Shown in pieces: positions 17,883-27,260 of a stretch of 64,000 nucleotides of DNA. The DNA lies in the NCBI RefSeq assembly GCF_001836165.1, contig NZ_KV827693.1:62001-126000 (forward strand). Direction: 5' to 3'. How positions within the stretch are numbered: position 1 is the first letter of the stretch; each line of letters opens with the position of its first letter. A program made the position numbers and the translations under genes. This DNA is from Corynebacterium sp. HMSC036D02. GTDB taxonomy: Bacteria > Actinomycetota > Actinomycetes > Mycobacteriales > Mycobacteriaceae. Under the pieces are notes generated by a model. That model ran no database searches and had not been told where the DNA came from. It saw only the letters and a list, made by a program, of their open reading frames with translations.

Positions 17883-18009
17883 GCCACACACACTAAACCG
17901 GCCCGAACCGACCCGCAACCGGAACGCTAAACTCCCAGCTCAAACGCTCATTTGCAAGGGCGTAAAGGGGTGAAAGTAGGTCGACGGGTAGCCGACTATG
18001 GCAAAGATT

Positions 18010-18357
18010 CTAGGCGCGGGAGCGGGAAGCAAAGGCCGCGATGGCCCGCCAGCCAAAGAAGAACAGCGCGGACATCACGGTGGCCACGATGAGGAAGGAC
18101 CAGTGCGGTAGGCGGCCGTTGACCAGCATCCACAGGGCCATGCCGCCAATGATGGCGCTCAGCCACACGACGACGCCCTCCTTCTACAGGCCGCTCAGCT
18201 TCGCCGCCATGATGATGACCCAGCCAACCAACGCGCCCACGGTCCACGGCCAGAAGGCATCAACCCAGGAGCTAAAACTCAGACCCCCGTGCGCCAGGCG
18301 GGCGAAGATGGCGAAGAGGGCGAGAGCGAGGACGTCGATAAGCGGGGCAACGCGCAT
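18010..18357 (-). pseudogene. DUF3054-like membrane protein gene interrupted by an in-frame TAG
   Basis: Reading from ATG 18357, 57 codons encode a membrane protein start with three hydrophobic segments and the WPWTVGALVGW motif. Then a TAG (plus-strand bases 18184-18186) interrupts the frame, and the same frame continues for 57 more codons with two further membrane helices (WLSAIIGG, HWSFLIVA, FFFGWRAI) to TAG at 18010. The joined 114 residues look like a complete DUF3054 protein, which is a single small domain of about that size. The ATG follows directly on the stop of the upstream gene in the operon. A single base change (for example from TGG, CAG or TAC) or a sequencing error explains it. 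No frameshift is needed. Confidence 0.82.
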
Positions 18358-19368
18358 TTAGGATTCCTTCCGGTTCAACGCCGCGTAAGAGAAGCCATCG
18401 CGGGCGTAATGGGCGAAGTAGATGACCCATCCAATGATAGTGATGAGCGCAAAGGAAATAAGCCGGTAGATGATGGCGGCGGAGGTGGCGTGCACCACGG
18501 TCAGGCCCGTGGCCACCAGCGGGGTGATGAGCGCGGCCTCCACCGTGCCGACACCACCCGGGGTGACCTGTGCGGAGCCAGCCAGCTTCGCGGCGAGGAA
18601 GGCCAGGGCCACACCGGCCAGGGTGGTGTCATCGGCACCGGCGCGCAGCCACGGAATCTCCCCGGTCACCGCCCACACGGAGGCCCACAGCGCTGCCATA
18701 TCGGCCAGGCGGTGAACCAGCGACGTCCCAGCAACCACAGCAAAGGGGCCACGCGAAAGGTGGACCTCGCCCAAGTTGCGCACCTCTTGAATCGCACGGT
18801 CCCGCTTCGGGCCGGGCCGCAGCTTGCGCAGCCAGCGCTCAAGGGTCACCGGGTGCGAGGTCAGCCAGAAGATGCCCCCGAGCGCCGCGAGCATGAGGAC
18901 AACCGTGGTGATCAGCGATCCCAGAGCCATATCCGCGTTGAGGAAAAATACCCCGCCCAAGCCAATGAGCGCGAGGAACATCGAGCTAATGATCGAGGAT
19001 AAAAACAGGAAGTAGCTGCACAGCGCCACGGACGCACCCCAGCGGCGCTGCACCTGGAAGGTGAGCAAAGCCGAAAAGGCGGGGCCCGCCGGCAGAGTCG
19101 TGGACCACGCATTGGAGGCCAGCGTGATGGCGTAGGTCTCGCGCAGCGGCACCTTGACGCCGCCCGCGCCGATGAGCCGCTTCATCACCTCCGCCATGCC
19201 CGCGATGGACAGCAGCGCGAAGAACACCACCAGCACCACGGGGAAAGGTTCGGCGTGGCGCAAGCGACGCAATCCCTCGGAGATGAAGTCCAGTTGGTCG
19301 CGGAAGAACCACGCCAGCGCGGCCAGAATCAGCAGGGAGATTATCCAGGTCAGCCAGTTCTTCTTCAT
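18358..19368 (-). CDS. Lysylphosphatidylglycerol synthase TM-like / UPF0104 flippase-like membrane protein
   Basis: This 336-residue polytopic membrane protein has about eight hydrophobic helices and the family's conserved sites: GGVKVPLRE, AWSTTLPAGPAF, and GGVGTVEAALITPL near the C terminus. This is the membrane half of MprF-type proteins without the aminoacyl-transferase domain. Related proteins flip lipids or carry them across the membrane. It overlaps the stop of the MmpL gene by four bases (ATGA), so it is translated with it. At the matching place near Rv0206c (MmpL3) mycobacteria have a similar membrane gene (Rv0204c, memory). A role in mycolate-lipid handling is inferred from this coupling only. 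Confidence 0.85.
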   Translation of the reverse strand: MKKNWLTWIISLLILAALAWFFRDQLDFISEGLRRLRHAEPFPVVLVVFFALLSIAGMAEVMKRLIGAGGVKVPLRETYAITLASNAWSTTLPAGPAFSALLTFQVQRRWGASVALCSYFLFLSSIISSMFLALIGLGGVFFLNADMALGSLITTVVLMLAALGGIFWLTSHPVTLERWLRKLRPGPKRDRAIQEVRNLGEVHLSRGPFAVVAGTSLVHRLADMAALWASVWAVTGEIPWLRAGADDTTLAGVALAFLAAKLAGSAQVTPGGVGTVEAALITPLVATGLTVVHATSAAIIYRLISFALITIIGWVIYFAHYARDGFSYAALNRKES

Positions 19369-21761
19369 CGACCATCCGTGGAATTGAGGCGCTTGACCAG
19401 CTCGGAGAAGGGGATGAGCTCCTCGTCAGTATCGGCGCTGCGGTCCCCGCGTACGGCGGCTTCGTTCGCCGTGCTTGGCGACGCCTCCTCAACCTGTTCT
19501 GCCGGAGTCACGGGAGAATGGGGCGCGTCGGCCTGCTCGGTGGACCCAGTCGAAGAACGCGGCTCGTCCCGCTCGGTAGTAACGGCGGGGGACGGCGCAG
19601 CCTGTTCAGTCGGTGCGGCCTCTTCGTTGTTCAGTACTGGGGCGGTGGGCACCGGCTCGGCAGCTGGGGAGTTCTCGCCGCCGAGGCGGTGGGTCAGGCG
19701 TGTGAGGAAGCGCGGGGCCCACCAGTTGTCCTCGCGCAGCAGGTGCATGACGGCGGGGACGAGGAGCATGCGGACGATGGTGGCGTCGATAAGCAGTGCA
19801 AAAATCATGCCGAAGGCGATGTACTTCATCATCACGATGTCGGAGAAACCGAAGGCCCCCGCCACCACAATCATGATGAGCGCGGCTGCCGTGATGATGC
19901 CGCCCGTGTGCGCGGTACCCGCGGCGATGGCCTCGTCCGTGGAAGCGCCGCGGCGGCGGGCCTCGACCATGCGCGAGACCAGGAAGACCTCGTAGTCCGT
20001 GGACAGACCAAAGACGATGGCGATGATGAGCACCAAAATCGGGCTCATGAGCGGGCCGGCGGTGAAGTTGAGCAGGTCGGAACCGAGGCCATCGACGAAC
20101 ATGAGCGTCAAGATACCCAGCGTGGCACCTAGGGAGAGCAGCGTCATGATGATGGCCTTCAGCGGCAGGATGAAGCTGCCGAAGACCAGCGCCATGAGGA
20201 TGAAGGTGGCTAGCACCACGTAGAGGGCCATCCAGGGCAGCGTGTCGAAGAGCGCGTCGAGGGATTCGACCTCCATGGCCGGGGTGCCGCCGACGTAGAG
20301 CTCCACGCCCTCCGGTGCCTCAATGTTCTCCAGCTCGTGGACGATCCGCGCGTAGTCCTCGCGGTCCTGAATACCGGCGCCGAGGACGGTGGTGCCGTCG
20401 ACGGTCGCGGTCTTCGGGCCCATCGGCTCGGTAAGCCCCTGGATGGAGCGGGCCTGCATGACGACGTCCACAAGCTGCTCATTCGTCGCATTCTTCACCA
20501 CCAGCTTGACCGGCTCGGTGCGGAAGGACGGGAATTGCTCGTTGAACTGGTCCTGCGCCACGCGCGCGTCCTGGTTGGGTGGCAGGTAGGTCTCGTTGAT
20601 ACCGCCGAATTTCACGCCCAGCACCGGCAGGGTCAGCGCGATGAGCAGCGCACAGATGGCGGTGGTCATTAGCCCCGCGAGGCCCATGGCCCAGCGCGGC
20701 ATCCGGTACCACCAGGTGTCTTCGATGCGGCGCCCGCGGCGCGAAGTCTTGCGCACGGTCCACTTGTCGATGTTGGGGCCCAGCATGCCAAATAGCGAGG
20801 GCAGCACCGTCACCGACAGGAGTGCGGCGAGGCCCACCGCGGAGATGGAGCCATAGGCCACGGATTTGAGGAAGGCCTGCGGGAAGAGGAAAAGTCCAGA
20901 GAGGGATACGGCCACCATCGCGGCGGAGAAGACCACGGTCTGGCCGGCGGTGGCGGTGGTGATCGCCACGGCCTCCTTGGTATCGCGGCCCTTGTCCAGC
21001 TCCTCGCGGAAGCGGGAGACCATGAACAGGCCGTAGTCGATGGCCAGGCCCAAGCCCAGCAGCGTGACGACGGCCTGCGCGAACACGTTGACCTGCTGGA
21101 AGCCAGCCAGGATGGACAGGATACCCAGGGAGCCCAAGATGGACAAAGCGCCCACGACGAGCGGCATGAAGGCCGCAACGACGGAGCCGAAGACGATGAG
21201 CAGCAGCAGGCCGACGAGCGGCAGGGCGGCCTTCTCCGCGCGGGAGATGTCCTTGGCCATGCCTTCATCCAGCGCATCGGCCACCGCGGTGGCACCCGCT
21301 ACCTGCACAGGCAGCCCGCTGGAGTGCAGGGATTCCTCAATGGCGCGGAAATCCTTGAGGGTCTGCTCGCCGTCGCCTTTCAGCCCGATGGCGGCGAAGG
21401 CTGTGGAGTGGTCCTGCGTGATGAGGTTCGGGTTGCGCTTATCAAAGTAGCTGGTAACGGAGTCGATCTGCTCCGGATACTGGGTCTGGAGCTCGTCGAG
21501 GAAGGCCTTGGCCTCGGCGGCGTGGGTTTCGGGGTCGTCGAAAAGCAGGATGACGTCGCCGGAATTATCGCGGCCGAACGTCTCGAGCTCGATCTGTGCA
21601 GCGCTTGTCGACGCCGCCCCCGGGTCCTCCCAGCCTTCCTGACTCATGCGCTCCTCGAGGCGCGTGCCGAAGCCGAAGAAGAGGCCGAGGATGAGACCCA
21701 CGATGATGAGCGGGATGACCTTGCGGTGGGCATAGGAGAAGCGGCCCCAAGAATAAAACAT
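19365..21761 (-). CDS. cmpL1: MmpL3-type RND transporter, trehalose monomycolate exporter
   Basis: This 798-residue RND-family pump has two repeats of an outer loop plus a helix bundle. The proton-relay Asp-Tyr pairs are in AIDYGLFMVSR (about residue 240) and STDYEVFLVSR (about residue 587), as in MmpL3. The last 110 or so residues are a hydrophilic tail rich in Glu, Pro, Thr and Ala, predicted to be cytoplasmic. Gene order trmB - NYN - mmpL is that of Rv0208c-Rv0206c, so this is the ortholog position of MmpL3 and of C. glutamicum CmpL1, which export (acetylated) trehalose monomycolate. Other MmpL proteins are alternatives, but the context is decisive. Confidence 0.93.
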   Translation of the reverse strand: MFYSWGRFSYAHRKVIPLIIVGLILGLFFGFGTRLEERMSQEGWEDPGAASTSAAQIELETFGRDNSGDVILLFDDPETHAAEAKAFLDELQTQYPEQIDSVTSYFDKRNPNLITQDHSTAFAAIGLKGDGEQTLKDFRAIEESLHSSGLPVQVAGATAVADALDEGMAKDISRAEKAALPLVGLLLLIVFGSVVAAFMPLVVGALSILGSLGILSILAGFQQVNVFAQAVVTLLGLGLAIDYGLFMVSRFREELDKGRDTKEAVAITTATAGQTVVFSAAMVAVSLSGLFLFPQAFLKSVAYGSISAVGLAALLSVTVLPSLFGMLGPNIDKWTVRKTSRRGRRIEDTWWYRMPRWAMGLAGLMTTAICALLIALTLPVLGVKFGGINETYLPPNQDARVAQDQFNEQFPSFRTEPVKLVVKNATNEQLVDVVMQARSIQGLTEPMGPKTATVDGTTVLGAGIQDREDYARIVHELENIEAPEGVELYVGGTPAMEVESLDALFDTLPWMALYVVLATFILMALVFGSFILPLKAIIMTLLSLGATLGILTLMFVDGLGSDLLNFTAGPLMSPILVLIIAIVFGLSTDYEVFLVSRMVEARRRGASTDEAIAAGTAHTGGIITAAALIMIVVAGAFGFSDIVMMKYIAFGMIFALLIDATIVRMLLVPAVMHLLREDNWWAPRFLTRLTHRLGGENSPAAEPVPTAPVLNNEEAAPTEQAAPSPAVTTERDEPRSSTGSTEQADAPHSPVTPAEQVEEASPSTANEAAVRGDRSADTDEELIPFSELVKRLNSTDGR

Positions 21762-21768
21762 GCGGCTC

Positions 21769-22380
21769 CTAACTGTGCTCGGGCGCGCGGTCCGGCAGCA
21801 GCGCGGACAGCGGGCGGAAAGGCTGCAGCCAGGCGCCGCCTGGAGGCAGGTTGTCCAGGTTCACGCGCGGCAGCGGTTCGCGGAAGACTCCCTCGATATC
21901 TTCGAGGTCGACGAACTCGATATCGGGGTGGGTCAGCGCCCATGAAGCATGCTCGTGGAAGCCGAGCACGCAGGTGGGCAGACCGGAAGCCGTGAGCTGC
22001 TCCAGCAGGTGCTGGAAGTTCTGACCGTCGGCAGAAGCCACGATGACACCGGAGAGGTTCTCGCGGTTGGCCTTGATGTATTCGACCATGTCGGGGTCGA
22101 CATCATCGTCCTCGTGGAGCTTTGGCTTGGCAAACACGGCGAAGCCGACGTTGCGGATGGCCTCCACCCAGGGGCGGATGACGTCGGCGCCGCCGGGGCT
22201 GACGTTGGTGAAGACGGCGGCTTCGGGAGTGGCGTCGTTGTCGAAGGCCAGCTCCACCAGCCAGCGGCCGATGGCGTCGAAGCGTGGTCGGTAGGCGGCG
22301 GTGGGGCGCCCGCCGAGGATGGCGCCGAGGCCCATGTCCATGTTGGGCGCATCCCACACCAAAAGGTAGGTGCCGGCCAT
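21769..22380 (-). CDS. NYN-domain protein (Rv0207c-like)
   Basis: This 203-residue soluble protein starts at ATG 22380, sharing one base with the trmB stop (TAATG). The start fits the NYN/PIN-like ribonuclease fold: the first strand ends in the acidic VWDAPNMDMG motif, and later acidic residues lie near GVIVASADGQNF (a conserved second site) and at the C-terminal EFVDLEDIE. NYN proteins are often RNases. It always lies between trmB and the MmpL3 gene in this group (Rv0207c). Whether it is catalytic and what it acts on are unknown. The MmpL gene begins seven bases downstream. Confidence 0.85.
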   Translation of the reverse strand: MAGTYLLVWDAPNMDMGLGAILGGRPTAAYRPRFDAIGRWLVELAFDNDATPEAAVFTNVSPGGADVIRPWVEAIRNVGFAVFAKPKLHEDDDVDPDMVEYIKANRENLSGVIVASADGQNFQHLLEQLTASGLPTCVLGFHEHASWALTHPDIEFVDLEDIEGVFREPLPRVNLDNLPPGGAWLQPFRPLSALLPDRAPEHS

Positions 22381-23153
22381 TACTTCTTCTCCCACAGGTA
22401 CTCGGTGATGACGTGTTCCTTATCCAGACCCTTGCCCTCAAACTTGGTGATGACCTGACGGTCGGTGAGGATGGGGCACTCCGGCCAGGGCCAGCCCTTG
22501 TAGTCGAGGGAGGGCTCAACCTCGACGAGCTCGTTAATCCACTCGGCGTAGCCGGCGTGGTCGGTGGCCACGTGGAGCACGCCGCCCGGCTTGAGGCGGG
22601 AAGCGAAGAGGTTGAGCGTGCCGGATTGGATGATGCGGCGCTTGTGGTGGCGGGCCTTGGGCCACGGGTCCGGGAAGAAGATGCGGATGCCGTCGAGGGA
22701 CTCGGGCGCGAACATGCGCATGAGAACTTCGATGCCATCGCCGCGGACCATGCGGATGTTCTCAATATCGTTGCGGACGATGCAGCCCAGCAGCTTGGCC
22801 AGGCCCGGCTTGTAGAGCTCGACGGCAACTATGTTGGTGTCCTTTTCCAACGGGGCCATTGCAGCCGTGGAGGTACCGGTGCCGGAGCCGATCTCGACGA
22901 TGGTCTTCGCCCCCTCGCGGCCGAACCAGGCGGGGATGTCGAGGGGTTCGTCGGCAAGCAGGCGTCCCAACTGAGGCCAGTGCTCCTCGAAGAGGGCGTT
23001 CTGGTTGTCAGTGAGGGTGCCGCGACGGAAGGTCACGTTGCCGAGGCGTGGGTAGTCCAAATCATTATTGAACTCGGCGTTGAAATCCGTCTGGAGGCCG
23101 CGGCCGTGAGGCATCTGCGCGGCGGGATTCTGGGAAGAGTCTGCGCTATTCAT
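22380..23153 (-). CDS. trmB: tRNA (guanosine-46-N7)-methyltransferase
   Basis: This 257-residue class I SAM-dependent methyltransferase of the TrmB family has the SAM loop [11 protein letters not shown], the acidic strand end VAVELYKPG, and the hallmark [13 protein letters not shown] motif that defines tRNA m7G46 methyltransferases. ATG 23153 starts a polar extension before the domain. It is the first gene of the minus-strand operon, so the promoter of the MmpL gene probably lies upstream of it, in the 360 bases shared with pckG. Confidence 0.95.
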   Translation of the reverse strand: MNSADSSQNPAAQMPHGRGLQTDFNAEFNNDLDYPRLGNVTFRRGTLTDNQNALFEEHWPQLGRLLADEPLDIPAWFGREGAKTIVEIGSGTGTSTAAMAPLEKDTNIVAVELYKPGLAKLLGCIVRNDIENIRMVRGDGIEVLMRMFAPESLDGIRIFFPDPWPKARHHKRRIIQSGTLNLFASRLKPGGVLHVATDHAGYAEWINELVEVEPSLDYKGWPWPECPILTDRQVITKFEGKGLDKEHVITEYLWEKK

Positions 23154-23513
23154 CAGTTGACATTGTTCCCTTAAGCAGGGGTGAGGGGCAACGTGCCGCG
23201 CCGTGGACGGGTAAGTGGCTGTGTGACGGAGGTTTAAGCGGTGTGGGGGTAATGGGACGGGCGTACGGGATGGCTAAGCCAAAGGTTATTTACCCCTGTG
23301 CGGGGGTGTAATTGATGGTGGCGTGCCCTATTTCACACTTCGTTGTCCTTGGATTAGTCGGGGTGACCAGGGTGGATATAACCAGGGTGGGCTGTATTAC
23401 ACATTCTGTGATCACCAGTGCCCGTACTCTGGTTGGTGAAACGTCGATGGGGGCAACCGTCTGCATCGATGATTAAGAGCACCCTGGCCACACCGACCAC
23501 AGGAGAATGTGAG
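23154..23513. other. Divergent control region between trmB and pckG
   Basis: There is no gene in these 360 bases. On the + strand a TATAAC at 23377-23382 could be a -10 box for pckG, but no good -35 is seen. The motif ACCAGGGTGG occurs twice, 16 bases apart, around it. pckG in C. glutamicum is controlled by carbon-source regulators (RamA/RamB, GntR-type); I could not match their consensus sites by eye. The pckG ribosome site AGGAGA lies at 23501-23506. Confidence 0.4.
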
Positions 23514-25334
23514 ATGACCGCAACCATTAAGGGCCTTGTAGGTGAACTGCCCACGAAGAACGAGAAGCTTATTTCGTGGATCAGTGAGAGCGTCGAGCTC
23601 TTCCAGCCGGAAGAGGTCGTCTTCGTAGATGGCTCCCAGGAGGAGGCTGACCGCCTCGCCGCCGAGCTAGTGGAAAAGGGCACCCTGATTAAGCTCAACG
23701 AGGAGAAGCGCCCGAACTCTTACCTGGCTCGCTCGAACCCGTCGGATGTCGCCCGCGTGGAGTCCCGCACCTTCATCTGCACCGAGACTGAGGAGGACGC
23801 AGGCCCCACCAACAACTGGGCCCCGCCGGCAGCCATGAAGGAAGAGATGACCGAGGCCTTCCGCAGTTCCATGAAGGGCCGCACCATGTACGTGGTGCCT
23901 TTCTGCATGGGCCCCATCAGCGACCCGGACCCCAAACTCGGCGTGCAGCTCACCGACTCCGCTTATGTTGTGCTCTCCATGCGCATCATGACCCGCATGG
24001 GCCAGCAGGCTCTGGACAAGATTGGTGAGAACGGCGATTTTGTCCACGCCCTGCACTCCGTTGGTGCTCCGCTGGAGCCGGGTCAGGAGGACGTCGCGTG
24101 GCCGTGCAACGAGAAGAAATACATCACGCAGTTCCCGGCGACCAAGGAGATTTGGTCCTACGGTTCCGGTTACGGAGGCAACGCCATCCTGGCCAAGAAG
24201 TGCTACGCGCTGCGTATCGCTTCCGTGATGGCGAAGGAAGAGGGCTGGATGGCAGAGCACATGCTCATCCTGAAGCTCACCAACCCGGAGGGCAAGAAGT
24301 ACCACATCGCGGCCGCCTTCCCGTCCGCCTGCGGTAAGACCAACCTGGCCATGATCACCCCGACTATCCCGGGCTGGAAGGCCGAGGTCGTGGGTGATGA
24401 CATCGCGTGGCTGAAGCTGCGCGAAGACGGCCTGTACGCCGTCAACCCGGAGAACGGTTTCTTCGGCGTGGCACCGGGCACCAACTACGACTCCAACCCG
24501 ATCGCCATGAAGACGATGGAGCCGGGAAACACCCTGTTCACCAACGTCGCGCTGACCGACGACGGCGATGTCTGGTGGGAGGAAATGGGCGAGGCCCCGG
24601 AGCACCTCATCGACTGGCATGGCAACGACTGGACCCCGGCTTCGACCACCAAGGCTGCGCACCCGAACTCCCGCTACTGCGTGCCGATTACCCAGTGCCC
24701 GTCCGCTGCGCCGGAGTTTGATGACTGGAAGGGCGTCAAGATTGACGCCATCCTCTTCGGCGGCCGCCGCGCGGATACCGTCCCGCTGGTGACCCAGGCC
24801 TTCGACTGGAACCACGGCACCATGATTGGCGCCCTGCTCTCCTCCGGCCAGACCGCTGCCGCTGAGGGCAAAGTCGGCGCCCTGCGTCACGACCCGATGG
24901 CCATGCTGCCGTTCATGGGCTACAACGCCGGTGACTACCTGCAGCACTGGATCGATATGGGCGAAAAGGGCGGCGACCGCATGCCGGCCATCTTCCTGGT
25001 GAACTGGTTCCGCCGCGGTGAGGACCGCCGCTTCCTGTGGCCGGGCTTCGGCGAGAACTCCCGCGTTCTTAAGTGGATCGTGGACCGCATCGAGGGCAAC
25101 GTCGACGCCGTTGAGACCGTCGTGGGCCACACCGCCCGCCCAGAGGATATCGACCTCACCGGCTTGGACTTCGACATCGAGGACGTCCGCGAGGCGCTTG
25201 CCGTGAACCCGGCCGATTGGGCTGGCGACATGGAAGACAACAAGGAGTACCTGACCTTCCTGGGCTCCCGCGTTCCGTCTGAGGTGTGGGACCAGTTCTC
25301 CGCCCTCAAGGAGCGCGTTGAGTCTGCCTCCTAG
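23514..25334 (+). CDS. pckG: Phosphoenolpyruvate carboxykinase (GTP)
   Basis: This 606-residue enzyme decarboxylates and phosphorylates oxaloacetate to PEP with GTP, at the start of gluconeogenesis. The PEPCK-specific P loop SACGKTN holds the reactive Cys273 and Lys275; [12 protein letters not shown] is the GTP-type kinase-2 region. Full family length. ATG 23514 has AGGAGA eight bases before it; longer in-frame reading upstream has no start signal. It diverges from the trmB-mmpL operon and ends before a strong terminator shared with the convergent methyltransferase gene. Confidence 0.97.
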   Translation: MTATIKGLVGELPTKNEKLISWISESVELFQPEEVVFVDGSQEEADRLAAELVEKGTLIKLNEEKRPNSYLARSNPSDVARVESRTFICTETEEDAGPTNNWAPPAAMKEEMTEAFRSSMKGRTMYVVPFCMGPISDPDPKLGVQLTDSAYVVLSMRIMTRMGQQALDKIGENGDFVHALHSVGAPLEPGQEDVAWPCNEKKYITQFPATKEIWSYGSGYGGNAILAKKCYALRIASVMAKEEGWMAEHMLILKLTNPEGKKYHIAAAFPSACGKTNLAMITPTIPGWKAEVVGDDIAWLKLREDGLYAVNPENGFFGVAPGTNYDSNPIAMKTMEPGNTLFTNVALTDDGDVWWEEMGEAPEHLIDWHGNDWTPASTTKAAHPNSRYCVPITQCPSAAPEFDDWKGVKIDAILFGGRRADTVPLVTQAFDWNHGTMIGALLSSGQTAAAEGKVGALRHDPMAMLPFMGYNAGDYLQHWIDMGEKGGDRMPAIFLVNWFRRGEDRRFLWPGFGENSRVLKWIVDRIEGNVDAVETVVGHTARPEDIDLTGLDFDIEDVREALAVNPADWAGDMEDNKEYLTFLGSRVPSEVWDQFSALKERVESAS

Positions 25335-25349
25335 TCTTCGCATCTAAAG

Positions 25350-25373
25350 AATGCTCCCCTGCGGGGGAGCATT
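25350..25373. terminator. Terminator between pckG and the convergent methyltransferase
   Basis: AATGCTCCCC (25350-25359) pairs with GGGGAGCATT (25364-25373). T-rich sequence flanks only weakly, but the position between convergent genes makes a two-way terminator likely. Confidence 0.75.
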
Positions 25374-25388
25374 CGGCGTTTTCGGGGA

Positions 25389-26144
25389 TTAAGCGCGCAG
25401 GACGAGGACCAGGTTAGAGGTGAGGAACTCGCGCAGCACCGGCACCTTGAGCACCCACCAGGCCCACCACGGGTGGTAGCGCGGGAAAGCTGCGACGAGC
25501 TCCGAACCACGCGACGATTCACGTCGCGCCCAGTCCAAGCCCTCGCGGGCGGAGAGCGCAAAGAGCGAGGTGCCGAAGACGTTCTTCGGTGGGTGGCCGT
25601 GGCGGCGGGTGTAGCGGTCGCGGGCGAACTCGCCGCCCACGTAGTGCTCCCACAGGCCGGTTTCGTGCCCGCCGAAGGGTCCCAGCCACACCGTGTAGCT
25701 CACGATCACCAGCCCGCCGGGCTTGGTTACGCGCAGCATCTCCTCGCCCATGTCCCACGGGTTCGGGATGTGCTCGGCCACGTTGGAGGAATACGTGATG
25801 TCGAAGGTGTCATCCGCGAAAGGCAAGCTAGTGCCGTCGCCGCGCACAGCCTGCGCCACCTCGATGCCGGCGGCGGCCATCTCGCCCACGTCCGGCTCCA
25901 GCCCCACATAGCTGGCCCCGCGCTGGGCAAAGGCGGAAGCGAAATAGCCGGGCCCGCCCCCGACGTCGAGCACGCGCGCGCCGGTGAGGGAGAGGGAATG
26001 GTCGTGGGAGAGGGCGTCGACAAGCGCGGCGGTGTCTTGGGCTAAGCCGCCATAAAAGACCGCGGGAGCCGACTGCTCGAAGCGGAAGGAGCGCAGCAGC
26101 CGCCAGGAGCGGCGCAGTGTGGCCAAGCTACGGGTGCGTTTCAT
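25389..26144 (-). CDS. mtrP: SAM-dependent methyltransferase, MtrP-like (Rv0224c position)
   Basis: This 251-residue class I methyltransferase has motif I VLDVGGGPGYF at residues 58-68, an acidic end of strand 2 (VGLEPDVG), and a methyltransferase-11-like core. No signal peptide is seen. It lies next to pckG and head-to-head with a glycosyltransferase, the order of Rv0224c-Rv0225. As I remember the literature, the C. glutamicum gene at this place (MtrP, NCgl2764) is needed for normal transport of trehalose mycolates. The methyltransferase family is certain; the specific role rests on position. Substrate unknown. Confidence 0.82.
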   Translation of the reverse strand: MKRTRSLATLRRSWRLLRSFRFEQSAPAVFYGGLAQDTAALVDALSHDHSLSLTGARVLDVGGGPGYFASAFAQRGASYVGLEPDVGEMAAAGIEVAQAVRGDGTSLPFADDTFDITYSSNVAEHIPNPWDMGEEMLRVTKPGGLVIVSYTVWLGPFGGHETGLWEHYVGGEFARDRYTRRHGHPPKNVFGTSLFALSAREGLDWARRESSRGSELVAAFPRYHPWWAWWVLKVPVLREFLTSNLVLVLRA

Positions 26145-26168
26145 AACCCACTAGGCTAGTTCCTCGAC

Positions 26169-27260
26169 ATGAAAATCCTTCTTTTGTGCTGGCGCGATTC
26201 CCCCCACCCGCAGGGTGGCGGCTCCGAGCGCTACCTCGAGCGCGTCGGGCACTACCTCGCTGCCCAGGGCCACGAGGTGGTCTTCCGCACCGCGCGCCAC
26301 ATGAACGCCGCCAAGCGCGAGCGCCGCAACGGCGTGCTCTACTCGCGCGCCGGGGCCAAGTTCAGCGTGTATCCGCGCGCACTGTTGTCGATTTTATTGG
26401 GGCGCCGCGCTTTGCGCGGCGCTGATGTCGTGGTGGATACCCACAACGGCATTCCCTTCTTCGCGCGCCTGGCCACTCGCGCGCCCGTGGTCATCCTGAC
26501 GCATCACTGTCACCGCGAGCAGTGGCCGGTGGCCGGGCCCGTGCTGGCGCGGCTGGGGTGGGTCCTGGAATCCTGCGTGGTGCCAAGGATCTACCGTGAG
26601 AACACGTGGGTGACGGTCTCGGAGGCTTCGAAGCGCGACCTGGAGAAGCTGGGGATTCACGGCGCGCACATCATTGAGAACGGCGTGGACCCCCTGCCGT
26701 CACACGTGCCCACCTTGGAGCGCGAGGCCGATATCCACCTGGTGACGCTGTCGCGCCTCGTGCCGCACAAGCAAATTGAGCATGCCATGGACACCGTGGC
26801 GCGGATTCCGGGCGCGCTTCTCGACGTCATCGGTTCCGGCTGGTGGGAATCCCACCTGCGCGAGTATGCGCGCGCCCACGGGGTGGAGGAGCGCGTGCGC
26901 TTCCGTGGTCAGGTGACGGAGGATTATAAGCATGCGCTGCTCGCGCGCGCTGATGTCCACCTCATGCCGTCTCGAAAAGAAGGCTGGGGTTTGGCAGTCA
27001 TGGAGGCGGCCCAACATGGGGTGCCCACGGTAGGTTATGCATTTGGCCTGCAAGACAGTGTTATCGACGGCAAGACCGGTGTGCTGGTGCGGCGCGAGGA
27101 GGAGTTCGCGCCGGCGGTGCGCATGCTTGTCGACGACCCCTCCCTCCGCCACCGTTTAGGCAACGCGGCACGCGAGTTGGCGGCTACTTTTTCGTGGGAG
27201 AAAACCGGTGCGCGCTTCGAAGAGTTGCTAGAAGCGGAAGTGCGCACCAGGCGGCGCTAA
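26169..27260 (+). CDS. GT4-family glycosyltransferase (Rv0225-like)
   Basis: This 363-residue cytoplasmic glycosyltransferase of the GT-B fold begins MKILLLCWRDSPHPQGGGSE, with the Gly-rich nucleotide loop at residues 16-19. The C-terminal donor-site region has MPSRKEGWGLAVMEAAQHG, the EX7E motif of GT4 enzymes. It shares an intergenic space of 24 bases with the divergent methyltransferase. The equivalent Rv0225 is a putative mannosyl- or glucosyltransferase of unknown acceptor; the surrounding genes for LM/LAM and mycolate maturation suggest a lipoglycan acceptor. Its last 77 bases overlap the end of the convergent membrane-protein gene. Confidence 0.87.
   Translation: MKILLLCWRDSPHPQGGGSERYLERVGHYLAAQGHEVVFRTARHMNAAKRERRNGVLYSRAGAKFSVYPRALLSILLGRRALRGADVVVDTHNGIPFFARLATRAPVVILTHHCHREQWPVAGPVLARLGWVLESCVVPRIYRENTWVTVSEASKRDLEKLGIHGAHIIENGVDPLPSHVPTLEREADIHLVTLSRLVPHKQIEHAMDTVARIPGALLDVIGSGWWESHLREYARAHGVEERVRFRGQVTEDYKHALLARADVHLMPSRKEGWGLAVMEAAQHGVPTVGYAFGLQDSVIDGKTGVLVRREEEFAPAVRMLVDDPSLRHRLGNAARELAATFSWEKTGARFEELLEAEVRTRRR

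Noticed and set aside
18184-18186. TAG as a recoded sense codon (pyrrolysine-type readthrough)
   Set aside because: No downstream structure or known recoding system in this group; a nonsense mutation or error is simpler.
23377-23410. GlxR/CRP-type site (TGTGA-N6-TCACA) before pckG
   Set aside because: TGTGATCACC is present near 23407 but the spacing and second half do not fit the consensus.
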